From: Alphaproteobacteria bacterium
GTDB taxonomy: Bacteria > Pseudomonadota > Alphaproteobacteria > Puniceispirillales > Puniceispirillaceae
Assembly: GCA_030835985.1 (NCBI GenBank)
Contig: JAURQT010000023.1
Span: forward strand, 1-34,435
Length of the DNA: 34,435 nt
Direction: 5' to 3'
Within the stretch, counting starts at the first letter, position 1; each line of letters opens with the position of its first letter. The notes under the pieces were generated by a model. That model saw nothing but the letters and a program-made list of their open reading frames with translations, was not told the origin of the DNA and searched no databases. Shown in pieces: positions 8,119-15,913 of this stretch. The position numbers and the translations under genes are program-made.

Positions 8119-9069
8119 GTGGTTCTATCCGCTTTACGCGGCCTTGGCCGCCATGCGCGCCTGGCGTTGCCTGTCGGGATACTAATTGCACTTATCCTGC
8201 CGGATATGGCGTTGCGCTGGGATATTATCCTGCCGATAAATATCACCTTTATTTATGCTGCCTCGATGATACGGCTTGATTTAAAGGCAACGGCCTTGCT
8301 GGCCTTTACCTTTAAAAGACTGGCCCTTACCCTTTCTATCACCCTGTTTATTTTATGCCTTATCCCGGTTTTATATGTCATGCTGGCACAGATAAGCGGC
8401 CTGGCGACCCTTTATTACCCCAGCCTTATCTGGTTTGCCGTTGCCCCGCCTATTGCCTCAACTGTCTGGATATGTACCTTGTTGGGCTTTCGCGCGGCAT
8501 TGGCGATGGAGATTGTGGTACTGACCAGCCTTGCTGCACCCTTTACCGGGCCATTTATGGCGGGCTGGCTGTTATCGGATATCGCAGCGATTGACCAGCT
8601 CGGGCTATTTTTCAAGCTGGCCGGGATGATCTGTGGCGGCACCTTCATCGCCTATTTGGGACAGACCTATCTGGGGCGGAAAAAAATAGAGGATAATCGC
8701 CATGTTTTTGACGGGCTATCTGCGCTGGCGATGCTTGTCTTCTTAATTCCTGTGTTTAACGGGGTGGCGGTGGTTATAGTGCAGCAACCTGTGCTGGCCT
8801 TTTATTTATGTGCGCTGGCCTTTGCCATGAATATGGGTGCACAAATTGTGCTATTGGGGCTTGGCTATATCCTTGCCCGGCACGCTGCCCCTATTCAGGT
8901 ATTGGCGATTGTCACCGGCAATCGAAATGTCGGGCTTTATTTTGCCGCCCTGCCGCCAGAGCCTGTTTTTGCGCTCTTCACGGCTATGTATCAGGTGCCT
9001 TTATATCTAACGCCTTTGATTATTGGCCGGATAAGCCGCCTGTTACAGCCCGATTTGCCTGGCCGATAA
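8119..9069 (+). CDS. BASS-like (bile acid:sodium symporter superfamily) membrane transporter
   Basis: A 316-aa, very hydrophobic inner-membrane protein with about nine to ten predicted segments. It resembles the BASS/ACR3 superfamily: PPIASTVWICTLLGFRAALAMEIV followed by LTSLAAPFTGP, and late in the protein VTGNRNVGLYFAALPP, which resembles the family's crossover region. The start is set at GTG 8119 by the AGGAGG at 8106-8111, two bases after the racemase stop, so the two genes form an operon. It probably moves an organic anion with sodium, either importing the racemase substrate or exporting a product. The family assignment rests on pattern recognition and is moderate. Confidence 0.7.
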   Translation: MVLSALRGLGRHARLALPVGILIALILPDMALRWDIILPINITFIYAASMIRLDLKATALLAFTFKRLALTLSITLFILCLIPVLYVMLAQISGLATLYYPSLIWFAVAPPIASTVWICTLLGFRAALAMEIVVLTSLAAPFTGPFMAGWLLSDIAAIDQLGLFFKLAGMICGGTFIAYLGQTYLGRKKIEDNRHVFDGLSALAMLVFLIPVFNGVAVVIVQQPVLAFYLCALAFAMNMGAQIVLLGLGYILARHAAPIQVLAIVTGNRNVGLYFAALPPEPVFALFTAMYQVPLYLTPLIIGRISRLLQPDLPGR

Positions 9070-9103
9070 ACCGGGCTAATCAGGGCTGGTTTTTCGCCCT
9101 TTT
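9069..9103 (+). terminator. Candidate intrinsic terminator after the racemase-transporter pair
   Basis: Immediately after the stop codon AACCGG can pair with CTGGTT, followed directly by a run of T. A competing hairpin AGGGC/GCCCT also ends in TTT. Either would be a modest Rho-independent terminator. Stem stability was not computed. Confidence 0.45.
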
Positions 9104-9151
9104 ATATGACAACATGACGCTATATTCCAGACGACCTCCGCCAGCATATTC

Positions 9152-9196
9152 TGAATTTTTAGTGCCTGGTTTTTATATTTTGAATTTTTTGTGCCT
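9152..9196 (+). repeat. 16-bp direct repeat upstream of the pcaD-like gene
   Basis: TGAATTTTTAGTGCCT at 9152-9167 recurs as TGAATTTTTTGTGCCT at 9181-9196, 15 of 16 matching, with a 29-base period. It lies in the promoter-bearing gap before the hydrolase gene, so it could be a pair of regulator sites on nearly the same helix face or simply a short duplication. Confidence 0.55.
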
Positions 9197-9222
9197 CATC
9201 TGTTTTAAGGAAAGACAAGGCT

Positions 9223-10014
9223 ATGCAATTTGTAACCCTTAATAATGTTACCCTTCATTATCAGCAAATTAGCGGGCCAGAAGATGCGCCTACCATTGTC
9301 TTTATCAACTCGCTGGCGACTGATTTTCGTATCTGGCGCGATGTGATTGTCCAGCTGGCCGGAAAATTCCCGATGCTGACCTATGACAAGCGCGGGCATG
9401 GGCTGTCCGATATTGGCCAATCTCCTTATCAGATGGACGATCATGTCAATGACCTTATCGCGTTGATGGACAGGCTGGAAATTTCCAACGCGGTGATTTG
9501 CGGGCTTTCTGTGGGCGGGCTGATTGCGATGCGCCTGTCCAGGCTGCGGCCGGATTTGGCCAGTGCGCTGATACTGTGCGATACCGCCCCGAAAATTGGC
9601 ACACCGCCCATGTGGGAAGAACGTATAGAAACTGTTCGGCGCGAGGGTATGGCAGGATTGCTGAAAGCCAATATGGAACGCTGGTTTACCCGGAATTTTC
9701 ATACCCATCACACAGCAGAGCTGGATGGCTATTCGAATATGTTTTTGCGTGTGCCTATCGAGGGCTATTTAGGGACAGCGGCGGCTATTCGCGATACAGA
9801 CCTGCGTGAGGATGCTGCAAAAATTGACCTGCCGGTTATCTGTGTGGTGGGCGAGGAAGATGGCTCAACCCCGCCTGAATTGGTACTGGAGATGGCCAAT
9901 ATGATCCCCGGTGCAGATTTCAAACTTATCAAGGGGGCAGGGCATATTCCATGCGTAGAGCAGCCACATATTCTGGCCGATACGCTGACCGGCTTTATCG
10001 CGAGCCAGACATAA
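9223..10014 (+). CDS. pcaD: Alpha/beta hydrolase, 3-oxoadipate enol-lactonase-like
   Basis: A cytosolic alpha/beta hydrolase resembling PcaD, which opens 3-oxoadipate enol-lactone in the beta-ketoadipate pathway. The N-terminal strand and oxyanion loop read IVFINSLATDFRIW, followed by LTYDKRGHGLSD. The nucleophile elbow is GLSVGG (Ser96), the acid is likely Asp213 in GEEDGSTPP, and the base is His241 in GAGHIPCVEQP. The 263-aa length matches. No other protocatechuate genes are nearby, so it may act on another lactone or ester. A DMT transporter follows 16 bases downstream. The ribosome binding site is weak (AAGGA about 12 bases upstream). Confidence 0.8.
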   Translation: MQFVTLNNVTLHYQQISGPEDAPTIVFINSLATDFRIWRDVIVQLAGKFPMLTYDKRGHGLSDIGQSPYQMDDHVNDLIALMDRLEISNAVICGLSVGGLIAMRLSRLRPDLASALILCDTAPKIGTPPMWEERIETVRREGMAGLLKANMERWFTRNFHTHHTAELDGYSNMFLRVPIEGYLGTAAAIRDTDLREDAAKIDLPVICVVGEEDGSTPPELVLEMANMIPGADFKLIKGAGHIPCVEQPHILADTLTGFIASQT

Positions 10015-10030
10015 CAGGCAGCCAGATTTT

Positions 10031-10948
10031 ATGACCGAATTCTTCAGGCGCTATATTTATTCCAATGCGCCGCTTATCTTATCTCTGGCCGCGCTGGGCT
10101 GGGCTGGCAATACCGTTGCTGGCCGCCTGGCAGTGGGCGAGATATCGCCGATGGTTGTTGTCTTTATGCGCTGGACGATTGTTGCCGGATTGCTGGCCTA
10201 TACCCAGCGCCATAGCTGGCCACAGGCACTGCCCCTGATAAAGGGACGGCTGAAATGGGTGTTTGCGATGGCCGGTTTTGGCTTTACCTTTTTTAACGCT
10301 CTTTTTTATACCGCTGCCCAATATACCACCGCAATTAATCTGGGCATTATTCAATGTACCATGCCTGCCTATATCATCCTCGGCGCAGCCATTATTTTTC
10401 GCAATCGGCTGACTACCCTGCAGCTGGCTGGCACAGCCCTGACCATGATAGGGGTGGTCATCATTATCGCAAAAGGCGATATCCAGATATTGGCCCAACT
10501 GGCCATCAATCAGGGGGACTGGTTGATGTTACTGGCTTGTCTGTTTTATAGCGGCTATACGATTGGGTTGCGTAATCGGCCAAAAATCAGCAATTTCACC
10601 ATGATGTTTTTTCTGGCGATTGCGGCATGGCTATTATCGCTACCCCTGTTATTAGCCGAAAGCCTGACCACCGGATTATTATGGCCAGATGATTTGCAAA
10701 GCTGGCTGGTTATCCTGTTTGTGGCGTTTGTGCCGTCTTTTTTATCGCAGATATTCTATATGCGGGGGGTCGATTTAATTGGCCCTGCACGGGCAGGCGT
10801 GTTCAGCAATCTGGTACCTGTCTATAGCGCGGCACTTGGCATCCTCATTTTAAATGAGGCATTGCATCTTTTTCATATTCTGGCATGTGTGCTGGTATTT
10901 GGCGGGCTGGCGATCATCTCTCGGCAGAAACAAACGCCAGCCAGCTGA
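10031..10948 (+). CDS. DMT superfamily transporter (EamA family)
   Basis: A 305-aa integral membrane protein with about ten predicted segments arranged as two EamA repeats. N-terminal LAALGWAGNTVAGRLAVGEISP and FMRWTIVAGLL are typical of the first repeat. The sequence FLSQIFYMRGVDLIGPARAGVFSNLVPVYSA and ILNEALHLFHILACVLVFGG are typical of the second. It probably exports or imports a small metabolite such as an amino acid; the family does not define a substrate. It starts 16 bases after the hydrolase gene, likely one transcript, and ends 18 bases from a convergent gene. Confidence 0.9.
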   Translation: MTEFFRRYIYSNAPLILSLAALGWAGNTVAGRLAVGEISPMVVVFMRWTIVAGLLAYTQRHSWPQALPLIKGRLKWVFAMAGFGFTFFNALFYTAAQYTTAINLGIIQCTMPAYIILGAAIIFRNRLTTLQLAGTALTMIGVVIIIAKGDIQILAQLAINQGDWLMLLACLFYSGYTIGLRNRPKISNFTMMFFLAIAAWLLSLPLLLAESLTTGLLWPDDLQSWLVILFVAFVPSFLSQIFYMRGVDLIGPARAGVFSNLVPVYSAALGILILNEALHLFHILACVLVFGGLAIISRQKQTPAS

Positions 10949-10966
10949 TTTTTTTTAAACCTTTAT

Positions 10967-12232
10967 CTAGGCAGCTATTTCTTTCATCGCGGCCAGAAAC
11001 TGGGCCACCTCATGAGTAGAATTATAATGGCACATCGATACCCGAACACAGCCATCCAGCCCCAGAGGGTTCAGGATATTGCCGGAATAATGATCAGCTT
11101 TGCGCAGATGGGTGCGAATGCCTTGGGCATTTAATTTGGCCACCACATCCACAGAGGACACGCCATCCACATATAAAGAGACCAGCCCTTCACGTGCCGG
11201 ATTATCCACACCGCCAATGATATGCACCTTTTCCATTTCTGCCAGCCCGTCCAGATTGCCTGTCCCGTGGATCATTGCATCTGTCAGGGTTTTTTCATGG
11301 GCATGAATAGCCTTGCCAGCGGCAACAAATCTGTCCCGGCCTTTTGCATCGGGCGCAACCTGTCCGCCCAGCCAGTCCAGATAATTCATCACTTCGAGCA
11401 TAGTGGCATAAGAGCCTGTATCGCGTGTACCAAGTTCCCAATTTTCAGCCGGGCCATCGACCAGGCTGTCATGCGGCAACTGGGTCAAACGATCAGAAAT
11501 CCAGGCCAGACCATAGCCATGACGCGAGAACATTTTATAGGGCGAGATAACATAGCCATCAATATCATAGGCCGCGATATCCATCAGCCCATGGGCGGCA
11601 TGCTGAATACCGTCGACAATGATAAAACAATCCGGGGCGACCGCGCGGATAGCTTTGGAGATCGCAGCCACATCCATCCCCATGCCGGTAACAGGCGAGG
11701 TATGCAAAATCGTTGCAACACGCGTATCAGGGGTTACAGCTTTGGCGTATTCTTCTGCACTTACCAGGCCGCTCGCATCATCATGGGCAATCAGCTTGTG
11801 GGTTTTGCCAGAAATACCTGCCCAGCGATGACAGGCGCTTCTGGTCGCAGGATGTTCAACCGTAGAGCCAAGAACAATCCCGTCTGATGCACTACCCAGA
11901 CAGGCATTCATCACCAGCCTGAAAATCAGTTCTGTGCCGCTCTCGCCAACGAAAAACTGGCCATCCGGGGCATTCATAAAGACCCGCAAATCGGCCTTTG
12001 TCTGGTTAATCACCCGTACCAGCTCGTGCGAGCCAGGATTATCCCGCCCCTGATTATCGGGAATAGCGGCATAGGTTTTTGAGCAATCCACCACGCTATT
12101 GAGGGTAAGCGCCCCGCCAGCATTTTCAAAAAACACGCGCTGTCCCTGTACCGGGCAGCTATCAACCTGGGAAAATTGGCTGCGAATATTATCTAACAAA
12201 TCAGGGGTAATCGCTGACATATCTTTATCCAT
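10967..12232 (-). CDS. Class V aminotransferase / cysteine desulfurase-like PLP enzyme
   Basis: A fold-type I PLP enzyme. The cofactor lysine is Lys233 in YVISPYKMFSRHGYG, the ring-stacking residues are probably Glu126-His127 in STVEHPAT, and the aspartate pairing with the pyridine nitrogen is Asp207 in IVDGIQHAAHG. The 421-aa length is usual for the cysteine desulfurase-like subgroup. I see no clear flexible catalytic-Cys loop of IscS or SufS type and no isc or suf partner genes, so a general Fe-S role is unlikely; selenocysteine lyase-, isopenicillin epimerase- or kynureninase-like activities are alternatives. Start is ATG 12232; a second in-frame ATG four codons on is possible. It lies 171 bases downstream of the betC relic on the same strand. 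Confidence 0.82.
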   Translation of the reverse strand: MDKDMSAITPDLLDNIRSQFSQVDSCPVQGQRVFFENAGGALTLNSVVDCSKTYAAIPDNQGRDNPGSHELVRVINQTKADLRVFMNAPDGQFFVGESGTELIFRLVMNACLGSASDGIVLGSTVEHPATRSACHRWAGISGKTHKLIAHDDASGLVSAEEYAKAVTPDTRVATILHTSPVTGMGMDVAAISKAIRAVAPDCFIIVDGIQHAAHGLMDIAAYDIDGYVISPYKMFSRHGYGLAWISDRLTQLPHDSLVDGPAENWELGTRDTGSYATMLEVMNYLDWLGGQVAPDAKGRDRFVAAGKAIHAHEKTLTDAMIHGTGNLDGLAEMEKVHIIGGVDNPAREGLVSLYVDGVSSVDVVAKLNAQGIRTHLRKADHYSGNILNPLGLDGCVRVSMCHYNSTHEVAQFLAAMKEIAA

Positions 12233-12293
12233 TTCTACTTTTCACTAGTCGCGATGCGGCAAGACTGCCTATCTCGCTATCCTTGCCATGCAG

Positions 12294-12308
12294 GCCATCT
12301 GCGATGGC
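12294..12308. repeat. Short perfect inverted repeat between betC relic and PLP enzyme gene
   Basis: GCCATC-TGC-GATGGC forms a 6-bp perfect palindrome with a 3-base loop. It lies about 60 bases upstream of the PLP-enzyme start. It has no T-run, so it is more like an operator or small RNA hairpin than a terminator. It may be fortuitous. Confidence 0.35.
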
Positions 12309-12403
12309 TGAACAACTTTCGAGCAAAAATACATAAAAAACAAGTAGCGGAACGCGCATATCGTAAAATTTTTCTACTCTTTTGAAAAATAGACAGCTAC
12401 GCC

Positions 12404-13924
12404 CTATTCCCCGCGCGGAAAACGTTGCTGTTCTTCCAGGATATTCAAATCCATGTGATTGCGCATATATCTCTCGGAGGCTTGTTGCAAAGGCTGATAA
12501 TCCCATGGGAAATAATTGCCATTTCGCAAGGCCTGATAGACAATCAGCCAGCGTGATTGCGAGTGGCGCACCGCATCATCAAAGGCAGATAGTGACCATT
12601 TTTCCTCTATCTTTCGGCGCATTTTTTGGGCTGTCTCTGCCCAGCGCGGCGCATCTGCCAGATTAACCTGCTCATGCGGGTCGCCCGCCAGGTCAAACAT
12701 TTGATCCGGGTCAAGGGCGCAAACAATATATTTCATCGCTCCGTCAACCATTGCCACCAACGGGGCATAAGAGCCTTCTGCGGCATATTCCATCGGCACG
12801 GCTGCGCGCTGTTTATCGCTCAGGATAATCGGCAGCAAGCTCTCGCCATCTGTCCAGGGCTCAATCTGGGTCATGTCCAGCCCTGCCAGATCGCATAATG
12901 TGGGCAGGATATCCAGGTTCGATACTGCCCTGTCTATCTTTCGGGATGGCAGACCGGCAGCTGAAATCAACAGCGGGGTTCTGGCCGAGCCTTCCAGAAA
13001 GCTCATCTTGAACCATAAGCCGCGCTCGCCCAGCATATCGCCATGATCCGAGCAGAATAAAATGATGGTATCCTCTGCCATACGGGTATTTTTCAGCACC
13101 GCCAGCACGTCGCCACTTTTTTCATCCAGATAGGAAATATTGGCAAAATATGCCTGTCTGGAACGGGCGATATCGCTGGGTGATATATCAAAATTTTGAT
13201 AATCATTGGCGATAAATAACCGTCTGGAATGGGGATCATGCTGGTCAAAATCCAGCGCCGGAATATCCGGGTGCAAGGCCGGGCAATCGGTATATAAATC
13301 CCAATATTTCCGCCGTGCCACATAGGGGTCATGCGGATGGGTAAAGCTGACAGTGAGGCACCATGGCCGGTCCTCTCGGCCTCTGGCAAGCTGATAGAGT
13401 TTCTGACAGGCAAAATGGGCAACCTCATCATCATATTCCAGCTGATTGGTAGTCTCGGCTATCCCTACCCCGGTGACCGAGCCCAGATTATGATACCACC
13501 AGTCTATGCGCTGTCCGGGCTGGCGATAATCAGGCGTCCAGCCGAAATCAGCCGGATAAATATCGGTGGTAAGGCGCTCTTCAAAACCATGTAGCTGGTC
13601 AGGGCCCACAAAATGCATTTTACCGGACAGGATTGTCTGTCAGCCAGCCAGCCGCAAAAAATGGGCATAGGTCGGAATGGCCGAGCTGAATTCGGCAGCA
13701 TTATCTTATACCCCTGTGCGCGAGGGCAATTGGCCGGACATAAACGATGCCCGGCCAGGCCCGCATAGGGGGCTGGCCGTGTAATTGCGCATAAAACGCA
13801 CCGAGCGGCTGGCCAGATGGCGCAAATGGGGGACTTTCAGAAAATCAGCTGGCATCCCGTCTGGAAACAGGGTGCCATTTAGCTGATCCACCATAAAAAT
13901 CAGGAAATTCGGTTTTGATGCCAT
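12404..13924 (-). pseudogene. betC: Choline-sulfatase gene interrupted by two in-frame stop codons
   Basis: Choline sulfatase releases choline and sulfate from choline-O-sulfate for osmoprotectant or sulfur supply. The frame from ATG 13924 (AAGGGG ribosome binding site) is 507 codons including the terminal stop, the normal BetC length. It shows MVDQLNG (metal Asp), SPLCGPGRASFMSG with the cysteine converted to formylglycine (codon 54), KMHFVGPDQLHGFEERL, DWWYHN and FCSDHGDMLGERGLW. Codon 73 is TAA (13706-13708) and codon 95 is TGA (13640-13642). Between and after them the same frame reads straight through with family sequence (DNAAEFSSAIPTYAHFLRLAG, then QTILSGKM), so there is no frameshift. 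The track's 404-aa downstream ORF lacks the catalytic cysteine. Loss of function is most likely; suppression or read-through is the alternative. Confidence 0.88.
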
Positions 13925-14029
13925 GATAAAACCCCTTTTTGCTGTCTGGTTCTTTTATCGAAAATCTGACCGGCTTATTCGCACTGTCAGGATAAAACAA
14001 TCCAGCCATTAAGGAATTTTGTCATCCTT

Positions 14030-14893
14030 TCATTTTACAGCAGGCTTGCCCGGCTTCTGGCGGGTGCGCAGACGTTCCCTATGCAGGGTATAAAGGCCGG
14101 ATAGAATAATAATCGCTGTCCCGCCAAGCGTATAAATATCCGGCAATTGATCAAATACCATAAAGCCATAAAAGCTGGACCAGATGATAATTGTATATTG
14201 CATGGGCGAGACCACAACAGCCAACGCAATTTCCAACGCCTTGATGACCAGCAATTCCCCCATCGCCGCCATGCTGGCCATACCAAAGATCAACAGAAAT
14301 TCGCTCTGGGTTTGCGGATTTTGCCACACAAAGGGCAGTGGCAGGCTGAGCAATATAGTAGAGGCAATCGCGGTATAGGCAACCGTGGTTTCGGTGCGGT
14401 CAATACCGGATAAAAAGCGCGATATTATCTGTCGGCCGGCAAATAGAAAAGCCGCAATCAATGGCAGCATAAGGGCGGGGTGAAAGCTGTCAAAACCGGG
14501 GCGAATAATCACCAGCATGCCTGCAAACCCTATTAACACCGCCGTCCAGCGATGAATGCCCACATATTCGCCCAGCAAGAGAGCGGCCATAATCGTGACC
14601 AGCAAGGGCGCGATAAAGGTGACCGCTACCGCATCGGCCAGCGGAACATAAGACACCCCGACGATAAAGAGCGAGGCGGATAAGGCCGCACAGGCACCGC
14701 GGCTGAGTTGCAGGCCGACTTTTTGTGTTTTCAGGATACTGGTTCCGCGCCAGAGCAATAAAAATACCACCCCCACAAACAGCCCCACCTGGCGCATCCA
14801 GACAACCTGAAACGGGTCGAAAATCTGGGTAAGATATTTAGCTTGTGTATCTACCGCAGAAAACACAAACATCGAAAGGCACATCAGCACCAC
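14030..14893 (-). CDS. DMT superfamily transporter (EamA family), start codon unclear
   Basis: An integral membrane protein with about ten predicted segments in two EamA repeats, seen in VLMCLSMFVFSAVDTQAKYL at the start, LADAVAVTFIAPLLVTIMAALLLGEYVG in the middle and MQYTIIIWSSFYGFMVFDQLPD late. Substrate is unknown. The first canonical start is GTG 14893, with ATG 14884 behind an AAAGGGG element. However, the frame stays open 26 codons further upstream and reads TPTRADNIKGVVLM, which looks like the natural N-terminus of such transporters. No ATG, GTG or TTG occurs there. A GAGGAG element lies five bases before paired ATC codons (14965-14960). The natural start may be non-canonical or lost. 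Confidence 0.8.
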   Translation of the reverse strand: MVLMCLSMFVFSAVDTQAKYLTQIFDPFQVVWMRQVGLFVGVVFLLLWRGTSILKTQKVGLQLSRGACAALSASLFIVGVSYVPLADAVAVTFIAPLLVTIMAALLLGEYVGIHRWTAVLIGFAGMLVIIRPGFDSFHPALMLPLIAAFLFAGRQIISRFLSGIDRTETTVAYTAIASTILLSLPLPFVWQNPQTQSEFLLIFGMASMAAMGELLVIKALEIALAVVVSPMQYTIIIWSSFYGFMVFDQLPDIYTLGGTAIIILSGLYTLHRERLRTRQKPGKPAVK

Positions 14894-14970
14894 CCCTTTG
14901 ATATTATCGGCACGCGTCGGGGTTCTGGCAATGATATCAGAGGTTAAGGGCTGAATAGCGATGATGGATA

Positions 14971-14976
14971 CTCCTC
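14971..14976 (-). promoter_or_regulatory. Shine-Dalgarno GAGGAG facing ATC-ATC codons upstream of the DMT gene
   Basis: GAGGAG on the minus strand is followed after TATCC by ATC ATC GCT ATT, in frame with the DMT transporter and directly after an in-frame TGA. The position is ideal for a start codon, but none of the usual ones is present. It is either a true AUC start or the remnant of a mutated ATG. Confidence 0.45.
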
Positions 14977-15085
14977 AAGGGAAGGGGCGTTTATATCCCC
15001 TGATATCCAGCCTATGTCGGTTGGGTAAAGCCCGTCAATCATCTAAATTAGAAGCTCTGTATCCAGCCAAATTCCGCCTGGCCTG

Positions 15086-15892
15086 TCAAGAAGCAGAGAC
15101 GCGCCATCCAGCGACCAGATTTGCCAGGACAAACAGGGTGCTGGCAAGACAGATAATAGTAGGCCCTGTTGGCGTATCGAAATAAAGCGAGAGCTGCAGG
15201 CCGCCAAGCACTGCCACACTGCCCAGCATGGCAGCAAATATGGCCATTTTTTCAGGGCTGTTTGCCCAAATACGTGCGCTCGCAGGCGGTATGATCAGCA
15301 TCGCTGCTATCAGCAGTAAGCCAACTATTTTTATCGCAACCGCCACAACAATCGCCAACGCCAGCGATAATATCAGCTTCTCGCGCCCGGGATTGACCCC
15401 GCAGGCAACCGCCAGCTCGTGGTTCAATGTTGCGGTAATCAGCGGTGACCATCGCCAGGATAACAGGGCGATAACCAGCCCTGCCCCGCACCAGATTAGC
15501 ACCAGCTCTGTCCGGCCAACCGTCAAAATATCGCCAATTAAATAGGCCATTAAATCAATGCGGATATCCTGAAAAAGGGCAGCGACTACCAGACCAAAGG
15601 CAAGGGCAGAATGGGCCAACACCCCCAGGATTGTATCACTGGCATAGCCGCGTGCCTGAAAGGCGGCGACAAATAATGCCATCGCTACCGAACTGATTAA
15701 AATGCCAAAAGTGACAGGCAGAGATAGCGCCAGCCCCAGACAAACACCCAAAATGGCCGCATGGGCGGTCGCATCGCCAAAATAGGCCATCCGCCGCCAT
15801 ACCACAAAACAGCCCAAAGGAGCACAAGCCAATGCCATCCCGATACCGGCCAGGGCAGCACGTATCATAAAATTATCCAGTAATTCCAGCAT
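15086..15892 (-). CDS. znuB: Zinc ABC transporter permease
   Basis: The membrane subunit of the high-affinity zinc importer, ABC-3 family. The 268-aa protein has about eight predicted segments. Typical features are LACAPLGCFVVWRRMAYFGDATAHAAILGV near the N-terminus, the middle segment LIGDILTV, and VGLLLIAAMLIIPPASARIWA near the C-terminus. It starts 21 bases after the znuC stop and is the last gene of zur-znuC-znuB. Zinc rather than manganese is favoured by the linked zur gene and Zur boxes. Start at ATG 15892; the ribosome binding site is weak. Confidence 0.95.
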   Translation of the reverse strand: MLELLDNFMIRAALAGIGMALACAPLGCFVVWRRMAYFGDATAHAAILGVCLGLALSLPVTFGILISSVAMALFVAAFQARGYASDTILGVLAHSALAFGLVVAALFQDIRIDLMAYLIGDILTVGRTELVLIWCGAGLVIALLSWRWSPLITATLNHELAVACGVNPGREKLILSLALAIVVAVAIKIVGLLLIAAMLIIPPASARIWANSPEKMAIFAAMLGSVAVLGGLQLSLYFDTPTGPTIICLASTLFVLANLVAGWRVSAS

Positions 15893-15913
15893 ATTAAGAA
15901 ACCTGTCTATGGG

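Noticed and set aside
12225-12359. Possible 44-aa small protein (MRVPLLVFYVFLLESC...) between betC and the PLP-enzyme gene on the minus strand
   Set aside because: It has a hydrophobic start and a weak lipobox-like LESC, but no ribosome binding site, and it overlaps the next gene's start. A chance ORF is more likely.
12404-13618. Track ORF of 404 aa as a separate, intact sulfatase
   Set aside because: It begins mid-domain at KMHFVGP, lacks the catalytic cysteine and metal aspartate, and is in the same frame as the upstream fragment; it is part of the interrupted betC.
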